A stretch of 48,798 nucleotides of DNA from Lachnospiraceae bacterium (GTDB taxonomy: Bacteria; Bacillota; Clostridia; Lachnospirales; Lachnospiraceae): NCBI GenBank assembly GCA_021199655.1, contig JAJQHQ010000071.1, positions 1 through 48,798 on the forward strand. Reading direction: 5' to 3'. Under the pieces are notes generated by a model that was not told where the DNA came from, made no database searches, and saw only the letters and a program-made list of their open reading frames with translations. Positions 1-7,089 of this stretch are shown here, piece after piece. The position numbers were made by a program, and so were the translations under genes. The stretch's first letter is position 1, and the number at the start of each line of letters is the position of its first letter.

Positions 1-207
1 AGCAACAGCGGCAACATGACGTTTACGCCAGATCGCCGCTGTTTTCTGCTTATTCTTATTATACTGGAAATGACTTTTAACTTCAATAGATAGGATATGA
101 ATTATGGATTTCTTGAAATTGATTGTGTTTAGCACCTTGATTTTGTACCCGCCCTTTTGTTGGAGCAGCTTTCCACACTCAATTAAAACCGTACCTTTGG
201 GGAGCAT
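1..207 (-). CDS. Partial ORF of unknown function running off the left edge
   Basis: The minus strand is open for 69 codons from an ATG at 207 to the window edge, with no stop. The predicted protein starts MLPKGTVLIECGKLL and is rich in Lys, Ile and Asn. I recognise no family. No clear ribosome site precedes the ATG, and a stop codon lies about 14 codons further upstream, so the true start may be a non-ATG codon nearer 245. In AT-rich DNA an open frame this long can occur by chance. A 9-bp inverted repeat (4-12 / 35-43) followed by TTTT lies inside it on the plus strand. Confidence 0.25.
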   Translation of the reverse strand, partial: MLPKGTVLIECGKLLQQKGGYKIKVLNTINFKKSIIHILSIEVKSHFQYNKNKQKTAAIWRKRHVAAVA

Positions 208-504
208 TTCGTCAAGATAAAATATGAAAAATGTGAAATTCAATATTTAGAATTGCAAATATATCTATATAATGAGCATTTTGTGTTGGTTTGGCTTTAT
301 GCAGACGGTTTAAAAAAGAAAATTTGCCGGAACAGAAAATAATAGATGAAGCTGGTCTGGACATTGTCCATACACCTCGGCAATACTGCAAAACAGTAAC
401 AGCCATTGATATAAAAAGATTGTTATTTTGCTCTCGACATATCTTGCATACTTTCGACAAAGCTCTTATAATGAAGCACATAAATTGATGGACAGGGGGC
501 CGCA
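208..504. other. Intergenic stretch upstream of the Abi gene
   Basis: This stretch of about 300 bases is AT-rich. Short open frames exist on both strands (for example 291-488 plus), but they lack ribosome sites and recognisable protein features. The only functional element I can support is the purine-rich ribosome site just before the Abi gene start at 505. Confidence 0.4.
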
Positions 505-1500
505 ATGAGCAATCGAATCAACAAACCTATGTTGTCATCCGAACAACTGGTAAAGAAAATGCGCGATGAAAAAGGGATCACCTTTAAATATACATCCGAA
601 GATGCTGCTGAGATATATCTCACGAATGTCAACAATTATCTGCGCACTGCGGCTTACCGTAGTAATTATCAGAAAATTGTCAAAGGGAAAAATGCCGGTT
701 GCTACGTAAATCTGGATTTCGCATATCTCCAGGAGCTTTCTACCTTAGATATGCACTTTCGATTTCTTATTTCGCAAATGTGTTCGGACATTGAGCATGA
801 CCTAAAGGTACAAATCATCAGGGATGTTGAAACCGATGCCGACGAGGATGGCTATTCAATTGTAAAAGACTTTCTCGATTCAAATACCAAGGTCGTAAAC
901 AAGCTCAACTCCATGATAATGTCACCTTTCACAGGAGACCTTCTTAATAAATATTTTTCCGTGCAAACTGACTCTAATGCTGTAAAAGGGAAAAAAGAGC
1001 GAAAAATCGTTTCCTATGATGACTGCCCGATATGGGTTCTATGTGAATTTCTGACCTTTGGGGACATTATTCGATTATATGATTTCTATTATCAGAACAT
1101 AGAAAGTGCCAGAATTTCCCTTTCCGTGCTGAACCTGGTCAGAAGTTTACGAAATGCCGCTGCTCACAACAACTGTATTCTTGCAAATCTTAGGCATAAG
1201 GCATCCTATCCGCCAAGAGAACTAAATGATGCCATAATTAATATGCAGGACATTTCCAAATCTCAGAGGATTAAAAAGCTATCCTGCCGGCCAATGCTTG
1301 AGTTTGCAGCACTTTTGTATATGTATGAAAAAATCGTGACAGATAAAGTTAAACACCACCGAATTCAATCGTTACGAAAACTCTTCTTTGAAAGATTTGT
1401 TGAAAAGAAAGGGGTTTTTGTAAATAATGACCTTATAAAAAGCAATTATGAATTTGCTTGTAAGCTCATTAATGGATTCTTTCCAAAACAGTATTTATAA
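505..1500 (+). CDS. Abi family protein (Abi_2, HEPN-like abortive infection protein)
   Basis: A 331-residue protein resembling the Abi_2 (AbiD/AbiF-type) phage-resistance proteins. Family-typical features are the N-terminal KPMLSSEQLVKKMRD segment, a central PIWVLCEFLTFGDI block (about residues 175-188) and RNAAAHNN, which holds an R-x4-H motif (R216 to H221). In HEPN ribonucleases that motif is the RNA-cleaving site. Members usually stop phage growth by damaging RNA in infected cells; that role is inferred here. ATG at 505 follows an AGGGGG-type ribosome site. It stands alone on the plus strand, next to a small-RNA-like unit and a mobile-element relic, as expected of a defence gene in an accessory patch. 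Confidence 0.8.
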   Translation: MSNRINKPMLSSEQLVKKMRDEKGITFKYTSEDAAEIYLTNVNNYLRTAAYRSNYQKIVKGKNAGCYVNLDFAYLQELSTLDMHFRFLISQMCSDIEHDLKVQIIRDVETDADEDGYSIVKDFLDSNTKVVNKLNSMIMSPFTGDLLNKYFSVQTDSNAVKGKKERKIVSYDDCPIWVLCEFLTFGDIIRLYDFYYQNIESARISLSVLNLVRSLRNAAAHNNCILANLRHKASYPPRELNDAIINMQDISKSQRIKKLSCRPMLEFAALLYMYEKIVTDKVKHHRIQSLRKLFFERFVEKKGVFVNNDLIKSNYEFACKLINGFFPKQYL

Positions 1501-1543
1501 TCTAATTCGGGAAAAAATACCAGACAATAATTTTTCTATGGGG

Positions 1544-1572
1544 TTGACTTTCGTTTTCAAAAAGCATATACT
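1544..1572 (+). promoter_or_regulatory. Strong sigma-A promoter for a very short transcript
   Basis: TTGACT (1544-1549), a 17-bp spacer and TATACT (1567-1572) form a near-consensus promoter on the plus strand. Transcription should start near 1579-1580, and a strong terminator follows only about 30 nt later. No normal-sized gene lies downstream before opposing genes begin, so the product is a short RNA or a tiny peptide. Confidence 0.7.
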
Positions 1573-1579
1573 GTTGTCA

Positions 1580-1640
1580 GTATGAAAAAACCGTTAAGGT
1601 TTTTGGAATGGGCGTCATTACGATGGCGCCCTGGTTTTTA
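1580..1640 (+). ncRNA. Candidate small RNA or leaderless micro-ORF with UACG-loop terminator
   Basis: Between the promoter at 1544-1572 and the T tract at 1635-1639 lies a ~60-nt unit. It holds a small hairpin (AAAAACC / GGTTTTT) and then a 9-bp stem (1610-1618 / 1623-1631, one G-T pair) closed by a TACG tetraloop, one of the very stable UNCG class. An ATG at 1582, almost exactly at the predicted RNA start, opens a 24-codon frame (MKKPLRFLEWASLRWRP...) to a stop at 1656, reading through the terminator stem. No ribosome site precedes it, so an RNA product seems more likely than a peptide, though a leaderless peptide cannot be excluded. Confidence 0.45.
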
Positions 1641-1727
1641 TAATCTGATTGAATGAATCGGATGGCAAATATATCCAGTTAATTGCTCTGCAAAGAATGA
1701 CAACAGAAGAATATTCCATTCATATCA

Positions 1728-1753
1728 AAAAAGAGCCAAAAGCGGCTCTTTTT
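1728..1753. terminator. Bidirectional rho-independent terminator
   Basis: A 10-bp stem (1728-1737 / 1744-1753) has A-rich and T-rich flanks, so it can end transcripts from both sides. It separates plus-strand genes on its left from the minus-strand gene that ends at 1797. Confidence 0.75.
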
Positions 1754-1796
1754 CGTTCTACAAAAATGATATGACAGTATTCTGTTGCGCGTCGAA

Positions 1797-2327
1797 TTAG
1801 TCTACAATTGTATATGCGTCAGAGGAACCCTCCGGTGAATCCGATGAGGACAGGCTATATCCGCCGCTCCCATTTAACTTTATATTGAAATAGGTCGTCG
1901 TCCCATTATCCTTGATCGCCAGTTTGCAGCTTTTGCTGCTTTCGGACAGATATTCCGTAATATCTACTTTATGGGACTCATAGTAAAGCCATATGGTACC
2001 GTCTTCATCGGTCTCCACACTGGTCGAATAGTTTTCAAAGACTTCATCTGCAGAAAGCGCGGTCTGTTCTCCTGATGCATCCATGGAAACACCGCCGCCA
2101 GAGGCTTCCTGAACAGTACCGTCTTCTGTCCAGGTAAACGTATAAGTGCCATCTGTTTCGCCAGTCACATCCACAACTCTCTGTTCGCCATGAATCCATC
2201 CATGGATTCTGGTCTGAATGCCGCCAAGGTCTGTAGCATAAGCAGTCATGCTTCCTGCTACGATTGCCACGCAGGCACATGCTACGATAACCTGTTTTCT
2301 GCGGCTGTTTCTTTTATTTTTCTGCAT
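1797..2327 (-). CDS. Small secreted protein of unknown function, 5' end possibly lost
   Basis: A 176-residue protein with a classic secretion signal: basic MQKNKRNSRRKQ, then a hydrophobic stretch VIVACACVAIVAGSMTAYA (about residues 13-31). The remainder is acidic, Ser/Thr/Gly-rich and probably extracellular. I recognise no domain; the N-terminus resembles the membrane segment of anti-sigma-type proteins. No ribosome site precedes the ATG at 2327, and the frame stays open upstream (TYIGFTY before the Met) into the truncated initiator gene. The original gene may therefore have been longer and lost its 5' part at the junction near 2335. Function and expression are unclear. Confidence 0.5.
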   Translation of the reverse strand: MQKNKRNSRRKQVIVACACVAIVAGSMTAYATDLGGIQTRIHGWIHGEQRVVDVTGETDGTYTFTWTEDGTVQEASGGGVSMDASGEQTALSADEVFENYSTSVETDEDGTIWLYYESHKVDITEYLSESSKSCKLAIKDNGTTTYFNIKLNGSGGYSLSSSDSPEGSSDAYTIVD

Positions 2328-2644
2328 GTAGGTAAATCCAATGTAGGTGTCTGCGGCTGTTCGTAAATCACATAATCTGTACCCCGCAGGCGTCCCTTAG
2401 CGTCGCGCTCCCTTGACCGCACAATATATCCGGCACGTTCCAGTTCCCGGACAGCTTCGCGGATAGCGTCGATTTTCTCCCGGTTGATCTGGGACAGCCC
2501 CGCAAGGGTATAGTCCCAATCCTCCGGCAAGGACAGCATTTGTGATAAAAGCCCCTTTGCCTTTAGGGATAATTCTTTGTTGCGTAAGTGGTGGTTGCTC
2601 ATTACGGTATAGCCCTTGTTGCGCTCCACTCGGAAAACTGCCAT
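2282..2644 (-). pseudogene. Truncated replication initiator of an integrative/conjugative element
   Basis: The ATG at 2644, preceded by AAAGGAG, starts MAVFRVERNKGYTVMSNHHL. This is the N-terminal winged-helix segment found in replication initiator (RepA-type, DUF6017-containing) proteins of Firmicutes conjugative elements. It runs through RNKELSLKAKGLLSQMLSLP and GRLRGTDYVIYEQPQTPTLD, after which the family sequence breaks off. About 20 unrelated residues follow to a stop at 2282, overlapping the secreted-protein frame. Full proteins are two to three times longer, so this is a remnant. Its own upstream palindromes (2670-2841) are retained. A longer frame to 2938 exists, but homology starts at 2644. 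Confidence 0.75.
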
Positions 2645-2669
2645 AGCTTCATCACTCCTTTGTTGTGGA

Positions 2670-2787
2670 TTTGTTACGCAGTAGAACGGCGATTTTGAGG
2701 GATAAGGTATCAATCCCTTACTGCCGTAAAAGTGTGTCCGCAAAGCTCCTTGTAGCAAGGCTTTTTTTGCCCCTACTGCGTAACAAA
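2670..2787. repeat. 15-bp perfect inverted repeat upstream of the initiator relic
   Basis: TTTGTTACGCAGTAG (2670-2684) recurs as its exact reverse complement at 2773-2787, enclosing 88 bp. It lies immediately upstream of the initiator ribosome site. It could be a binding site for the element's own initiator or recombinase, or the ends of a small insertion. The sequence alone does not decide. Confidence 0.6.
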
Positions 2788-2800
2788 GGGCATGAAAAAA

Positions 2801-2841
2801 GCGGCGTTCCTGTTCTCCCGGCGTGGGAGTAGAAACGCCGC
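2801..2841. repeat. Nested hairpin in the mobile-element relic
   Basis: GCGGCGTT (2801-2808) pairs with AACGCCGC (2834-2841), and inside it CTCCC (2815-2819) pairs with GGGAG (2825-2829). The result is a strong cruciform or stem-loop without a T tract. Confidence 0.55.
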
Positions 2842-3079
2842 TTGCGCGGTCTGTATTTAATTTTCGGTTTTGCTGTGCTATACTGATGTTGTTACCCTGT
2901 TTGGTTGGTGTATCGCAGGATTGAGGGCGGCATATCAAGGCTCTTTCCCCATTCGTAGTAAATTGGTAGTAAAATCAAGCCCGCACCTTGCGAAAATGCC
3001 CGTAAATCAAGGGGTTTCAGAGATAATCAACAATTTTTTATATAAAACATATTCATGAGCCAGGAGTGGAGTATTGCCT

Positions 3080-3796
3080 TTATGCGTTCTCGCACTCCTC
3101 AATCTTCGCCCCGATCCGCGCCTTCACCATCGCGGCAATTTCCGTCGTCTTCATATCCTTGTATTCCTCATAGAAAATCGGATCAAGGAAGTGTGCCTGC
3201 ACGGTCACCCGCTCCAGAGAGCCGGTATCGAACGGTTTATAGGAATCCACCAGCGCCACCGGCACGATTGGACATTTCGCCTTTGTTGCGCTTTTAAAGC
3301 TGCCGCCCTTAAAATCCAGCAGTTCATTGCCGTTGCGGCTGCGCGTACCTTCTGCAAAAATAATATACTTTCTCCCCTGCTTCACGTCCTCAGCCACCTG
3401 CTGCACCACCTTCATTCCCTGCCGGGCGTCCGAACGGTCCAGTGCCAGCGCCTCCAGACAGATGATGATCTGTTTCAGCAGCGGAATATTGACCAGCTCT
3501 TTTTTGAGGACAGCGGTAATCGGCTTCGTATGCAGGTAGATCAGTACCATGACATCAAACAGCCCCTGATGGTTCGGGTAAAGAATGTAGCCGCCTTCCT
3601 GCGGCAGATTCTCCACGCCGCTCGATACGATGTCGACGCGGCCGCCTTTGATGCCGCGCTCCGCAATCTCATGAATGACCGCGTAGCGATTCTCTATGGA
3701 ATACCGCTCCGGGTGCGCCGCTCTGACCAGCAGCTGATACAGCACCCTTGGTAAATGCACAAAATTCACGACCATCATCCAAATAATTCTTTTCAT
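3080..3796 (-). CDS. plsC: 1-acyl-sn-glycerol-3-phosphate acyltransferase (PlsC family)
   Basis: A 238-residue membrane-associated acyltransferase. It should transfer an acyl chain to the sn-2 position of lysophosphatidic acid to make phosphatidic acid in phospholipid synthesis. The diagnostic NH-x4-D motif is at NHQGLFD (residues 75-81), the substrate-binding EGTRS at 149-153, and a VPVAL block follows. The hydrophobic N-terminus fits membrane attachment. Length is normal for the family. It is followed downstream by the mobile-element relic. Several paralogues usually exist in Clostridia, so the exact acyl acceptor is uncertain. Confidence 0.9.
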   Translation of the reverse strand: MKRIIWMMVVNFVHLPRVLYQLLVRAAHPERYSIENRYAVIHEIAERGIKGGRVDIVSSGVENLPQEGGYILYPNHQGLFDVMVLIYLHTKPITAVLKKELVNIPLLKQIIICLEALALDRSDARQGMKVVQQVAEDVKQGRKYIIFAEGTRSRNGNELLDFKGGSFKSATKAKCPIVPVALVDSYKPFDTGSLERVTVQAHFLDPIFYEEYKDMKTTEIAAMVKARIGAKIEECENA

Positions 3797-3945
3797 TGCC
3801 AGATTCTCCTCTTTGCTATTTCCATCGGCCTCACCGTCATGCCTCTGGCATATCAGCCATCACTAATGGCATCATTCCCGGCATCAACAGTATCCTCCAT
3901 CGCCCTTTTCCGTAATTTACATTACGAAATCCTTTGCGAAATTCT

Positions 3946-4692
3946 TCACGAAATAATCTCCCGCAGTTCCGCAAATTCCCCGATCACCGCATCCGCATGA
4001 TCCACTGTTCCAAATCCATATTGTGCATACGCAAACGCAACGCCCGCCTCCTCTGATGCATCACAGTCTCCCTGTGTGTCGCCCACATAAACGGGCGTCT
4101 TCAGAGCGTTGCGCTCCGCCACCAGGCGGATATTTTCGCCCTTTGATTTTCCATTATTGCCAAAGCACTCAAAATCCGTGATGCAATCCGCAAGTCCGGT
4201 CTTTTCGAGGAACATCTCGATATAACCTGCCTGACAGTTGCTGACGATAAACACCGGCAGCTTCCCGGCCAGCTCCCGAATCGTCTGAGACACCTTTGGG
4301 TAGCAGATCGGGCAGTCATCCTGACCTCTATCTGCATCGGATTCCTTTCTCGCCGGCAATTCCTCCCGCAGCGCCCGCTGCTCATAAACGCAGCAGACCT
4401 TCATAATCTGCTGCCGATGCTCCGGTGTCAGATCCGGCAGCAGATTGTCCGCGATCACGTTCATCGGTTTCCCAAAAAGTGCCTGCAGCATATCCGGCAT
4501 GATTGTCCTGTCCGGGCAGCCGTTCTCACGCACGGCGCGCGTCCACGCTTTCGCAACAATCCCCGTGGAATCCCAGAGTGTTCCGTCTACATCCAGTATA
4601 ATTCCGTCTATCTTATCCGGCATGTTTCCTTCGATTCGCATTTTTCCTTCTTTTGACATTTTTCTCTCCGGTATTCTTCTCTCTTCTGGCAT
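3946..4692 (-). CDS. HAD-superfamily hydrolase (phosphoglycolate phosphatase-like)
   Basis: A 248-residue HAD phosphatase with all four core motifs: DVDGT (nucleophile Asp, motif I), VSN (motif II), a Lys in NNGKSKG (motif III) and GDTQGD (motif IV). An alpha-helical cap lies between motifs I and II, as in Gph/PgmB-type enzymes. A Cys-containing ARKESDADRGQDDCPICYP segment enlarges the cap. Substrate is unknown; phosphoglycolate or a sugar phosphate is likely. The start is ambiguous: ATGs at 4692, 4659, 4641 and 4623 are in frame, and each follows a GGAG/AAGG-like sequence. The HAD fold starts right after the 4623 Met, so the extra N-terminus is probably dispensable. Confidence 0.85.
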   Translation of the reverse strand: MPEERRIPERKMSKEGKMRIEGNMPDKIDGIILDVDGTLWDSTGIVAKAWTRAVRENGCPDRTIMPDMLQALFGKPMNVIADNLLPDLTPEHRQQIMKVCCVYEQRALREELPARKESDADRGQDDCPICYPKVSQTIRELAGKLPVFIVSNCQAGYIEMFLEKTGLADCITDFECFGNNGKSKGENIRLVAERNALKTPVYVGDTQGDCDASEEAGVAFAYAQYGFGTVDHADAVIGEFAELREIIS

Positions 4693-4870
4693 TTTTCTCT
4701 CCTGTCATTCCCTGTCTGTGAAACGCCCCTGCTTCATAATACCAGGGCTGTCTTATGCCCCAATCGTTTCTTATAGCATAATGTGTTTTAGCATAACGTG
4801 TCTGGAGTGCTGTCCGCAACCCGACCACGCCCCTGCCTCGTAAGCAGAAATGAAAAACAGAGTTTCTTTT

Positions 4871-5416
4871 TTACAAACCTGCTCCAGCCTCCAGAGCACT
4901 CAGCAGCTCCTCACATTCCGCAAAGTACCCGACATCCTCAATCGCTCCGTAGCCTAGGAAACCCTCCGCCTGGTTTTGCTCGAGCATCCGCCGCATCGGT
5001 TCATAATATCCGAAAGCATTGAGGATTGCAATTGGTTTTTCCATCTCTCCCAGCATTTTCAGACAGAGCGTCCCGAAGAACTCATCGTATGTACCGATTC
5101 CGCCGGGCAGCACCGCAAACCCATCCGCGATTTCCTCCATCTTCGACTTTCGGTCGCTCATTGTATCTGTATGGATCACTTCCCGGCAGCCCGGATATGT
5201 CATATCCTCCGTATCGAACAGCTTCGGAACCACGGCGATGATATCCCCGCCGTTCTCCGAGACGCCCTCAGCTACCTTACCCATAATGCCCTCATTGTAT
5301 CCGCCATACACGAGCGTATGTCCCCGCTTTGCCAGAAGCTTTCCAAACGCATAGCCGAGGTCAAAATATTTCTGATCCAGATGCTTCGACGACGCACAGT
5401 ATACACAAATCTTCAT
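4871..5416 (-). CDS. LOG-family protein (TIGR00730), putative nucleoside monophosphate phosphoribohydrolase
   Basis: A 181-residue Rossmann-like protein of the LOG family. Family enzymes cleave the base from nucleoside 5'-monophosphates, including cytokinin riboside monophosphates. MKICVYCASS opens the fold, and PGGIGTYDEFF holds the conserved PGGxGTxxE motif that binds phosphate and catalyses. Length matches the family. Older annotations call such proteins lysine decarboxylases, which is wrong for this motif. It is transcribed on the minus strand ahead of the HAD gene, with about 180 bp between them, so co-transcription is possible. Confidence 0.88.
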   Translation of the reverse strand: MKICVYCASSKHLDQKYFDLGYAFGKLLAKRGHTLVYGGYNEGIMGKVAEGVSENGGDIIAVVPKLFDTEDMTYPGCREVIHTDTMSDRKSKMEEIADGFAVLPGGIGTYDEFFGTLCLKMLGEMEKPIAILNAFGYYEPMRRMLEQNQAEGFLGYGAIEDVGYFAECEELLSALEAGAGL

Positions 5417-5541
5417 GATGAATCCTTTCTTTCAGAATTACTTTTCTTCGCAGAATCCGCAGCCGTTTCCGATTTTGAATAAATATTTTTCAGTATAGCA
5501 TACTTCCGGAAAAGATACTATCATAAAAATCGGAACTATCG

Positions 5542-5591
5542 TTTTCATACGTACTTCGCAGCAAGTGTGAAGTACTGTCCTGAATAATTAC
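5542..5591. repeat. Copy 1 of a 50-nt hairpin repeat
   Basis: This intergenic segment matches 23461-23510 at 45 of 50 positions. It folds into a 10-bp stem (5551-5560 / 5566-5575, one G-T pair) and ends GTCCTGAATAATTAC. It lies between the divergent LOG-family gene (starts 5416) and the DUF4143 ATPase (starts 5691). The changes between the copies preserve pairing. Confidence 0.75.
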
Positions 5592-5690
5592 GAACTACCG
5601 TCTCCTGTACATTTCGAAACAGTCCTTGACGCTCACAAGTTTTTATGATAATTTAGTTTATATCCTAAATTTTCGTAAAAAGAGGTGCGT

Positions 5691-6917
5691 ATGAACTATA
5701 TCAAGCGGGAGCTCGAAAGAAAATTTTTAAAAATGAATGACTTTTTTAAGGTAGTCCTTGTCACAGGAGCAAGGCAGGTCGGCAAAACCACAATGCTGAG
5801 ACATCTGTCCGAGGGCAGTGATCGTACCTATGTCTCCATGGATAACGCTATGGCGCGTGATCTTGCAAAACGCGATCCGGTTCTCTTTTTTCAAACCTAC
5901 AGGCTTCCAATACTAATAGATGAGGTTCAAAAAGCACCCGAGCTTTTTGAACAGATCAAAATAATCTGTGACGAAAAAGAGGAAAAAGGGCTGATCTGGC
6001 TTACCGGCTCACAGCAATACAACATGATGAAAAATGTCCGTGAAACGCTGGCCGGCAGAATCGGAATTTTAGAGCTTTACAGCCTTTCTGCGCGGGAAAA
6101 AGCAGGACTTCCGTTTGAAAACGAGCTGGAATTTTCTTTGGATGTACTGCGCGAAAGGCAGGCAAGAGTTCCGAAAAACAATATTATTAATGTATTTCAC
6201 CATATCTGGGAAGGTGGCATGCCGCAGGTGCAGGATATTGACGAGGAACTCCGGCAGGAATATTTCAATTCTTATGTAGATACTTATCTTATGTGCGATG
6301 TCACAGAAGCAGGCGGCATCACCGATGCGGTAAGGTTCCGAAAATTTCTTATCGGATGTGCCTCGCTTGTGTCCGAACAGATAAACTACACCACACTTGC
6401 CGAATCCGCCGATATCGCTTCTTCCACCGCCAGAGAATGGCTAAAGGTTTTAGAGGCTCTTCATATTGTATATTTGCTGCCTCCCTATTCCAACAATGAG
6501 CTGAAACGGCTCAGTAAAACGCCAAAGCTCTATTTTTGTGATACAGGATTGTGCGCATATCTTTCCATGTGGCTCACTCCTGACACTTTACGGAATGGCG
6601 CCGCCAGCGGCCATTATTTTGAAAACTATGTGGTTATGGAACTGGTGAAAAACTATGCTTACTCAAAAGCGAAAGCGAACATTTCCTATTATCGGGATTC
6701 CAATGCGAAAGAAATCGATATCTTTATAGAAGAAAACAATGTGATTCATCCGTTTGAGATCAAAAAAAGCGCCAGCCCAGACCGACGCGAGGTAAAAAAA
6801 TACCGTATTATTGACAAGGCGTCTCTGCAAAGGGGATATGGAGGCATTATCTGTATGTGCGAAGAACCGATACCTATTGACGACAGTAACTGTTTTATAC
6901 CAAGTAATCTGATATAA
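5691..6917 (+). CDS. AAA_14/DUF4143 family ATP-binding protein
   Basis: A 408-residue protein of the AAA_14 plus DUF4143 type. The Walker A motif is GARQVGKTTML (about residues 26-36), the Walker B region LPILIDEVQ, sensor-like LTGSQQY, and the C-terminal DUF4143 part has YFENYVVMELVKN and a DSNAKEIDIFIEE/FEIKKS block. The last resembles a PD-(D/E)xK nuclease core (E-x-D, E-x-K). The family is abundant in anaerobes and its cellular job is unsettled. I chose the ATG at 5691 because AGAGG ends five bases before it; a GTG two codons earlier would overlap that site. It is monocistronic and followed by tandem terminators. Confidence 0.85.
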   Translation: MNYIKRELERKFLKMNDFFKVVLVTGARQVGKTTMLRHLSEGSDRTYVSMDNAMARDLAKRDPVLFFQTYRLPILIDEVQKAPELFEQIKIICDEKEEKGLIWLTGSQQYNMMKNVRETLAGRIGILELYSLSAREKAGLPFENELEFSLDVLRERQARVPKNNIINVFHHIWEGGMPQVQDIDEELRQEYFNSYVDTYLMCDVTEAGGITDAVRFRKFLIGCASLVSEQINYTTLAESADIASSTAREWLKVLEALHIVYLLPPYSNNELKRLSKTPKLYFCDTGLCAYLSMWLTPDTLRNGAASGHYFENYVVMELVKNYAYSKAKANISYYRDSNAKEIDIFIEENNVIHPFEIKKSASPDRREVKKYRIIDKASLQRGYGGIICMCEEPIPIDDSNCFIPSNLI

Positions 6918-6934
6918 ATAAATGTCTGATGAAT

Positions 6935-6991
6935 ACAGCCCTGCGTGCTTGCTCTCAGGGCTGTAAAAAGCCGCCCCATCGGACGGCTTTT
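6935..6991 (+). terminator. Tandem terminator hairpins after the DUF4143 ATPase
   Basis: Two stems in a row: ACAGCCCTG / CAGGGCTGT (6935-6943 / 6956-6964) and AAAAGCCG / CGGCTTTT (6966-6973 / 6984-6991), the second ending in T residues. Confidence 0.75.
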
Positions 6992-7089
6992 CATTATATT
7001 CTTTTGCAACCGGTTTTGCGTAAAATCTTTATACGCTTTTCGCCTTTGGGGACGTTTTTCTCAGGCTTCCCCGTAACTGTCCCAAATAG

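Larger units (their letters stand above)
2645..3079. other. Non-coding relic of the mobile element upstream region
   Basis: This 435-bp stretch has no convincing gene. It contains a 15-bp perfect inverted repeat and a strong hairpin (separate entries). A short stem with a T-rich tail lies near 2745-2770, and an AGGGAT / ATCCCT stem near 2699-2720. From about 2940 to 3060 the sequence becomes AT-rich with no feature I can name. Confidence 0.5.

Noticed and set aside
291-488. 65-codon plus-strand frame before the Abi gene
   Set aside because: No ribosome site, no family resemblance, and AT-rich DNA makes chance frames likely.
4871-5416. Lysine decarboxylase
   Set aside because: The PGGxGTxxE motif and length identify the LOG/TIGR00730 family; the old decarboxylase label is a known misannotation.
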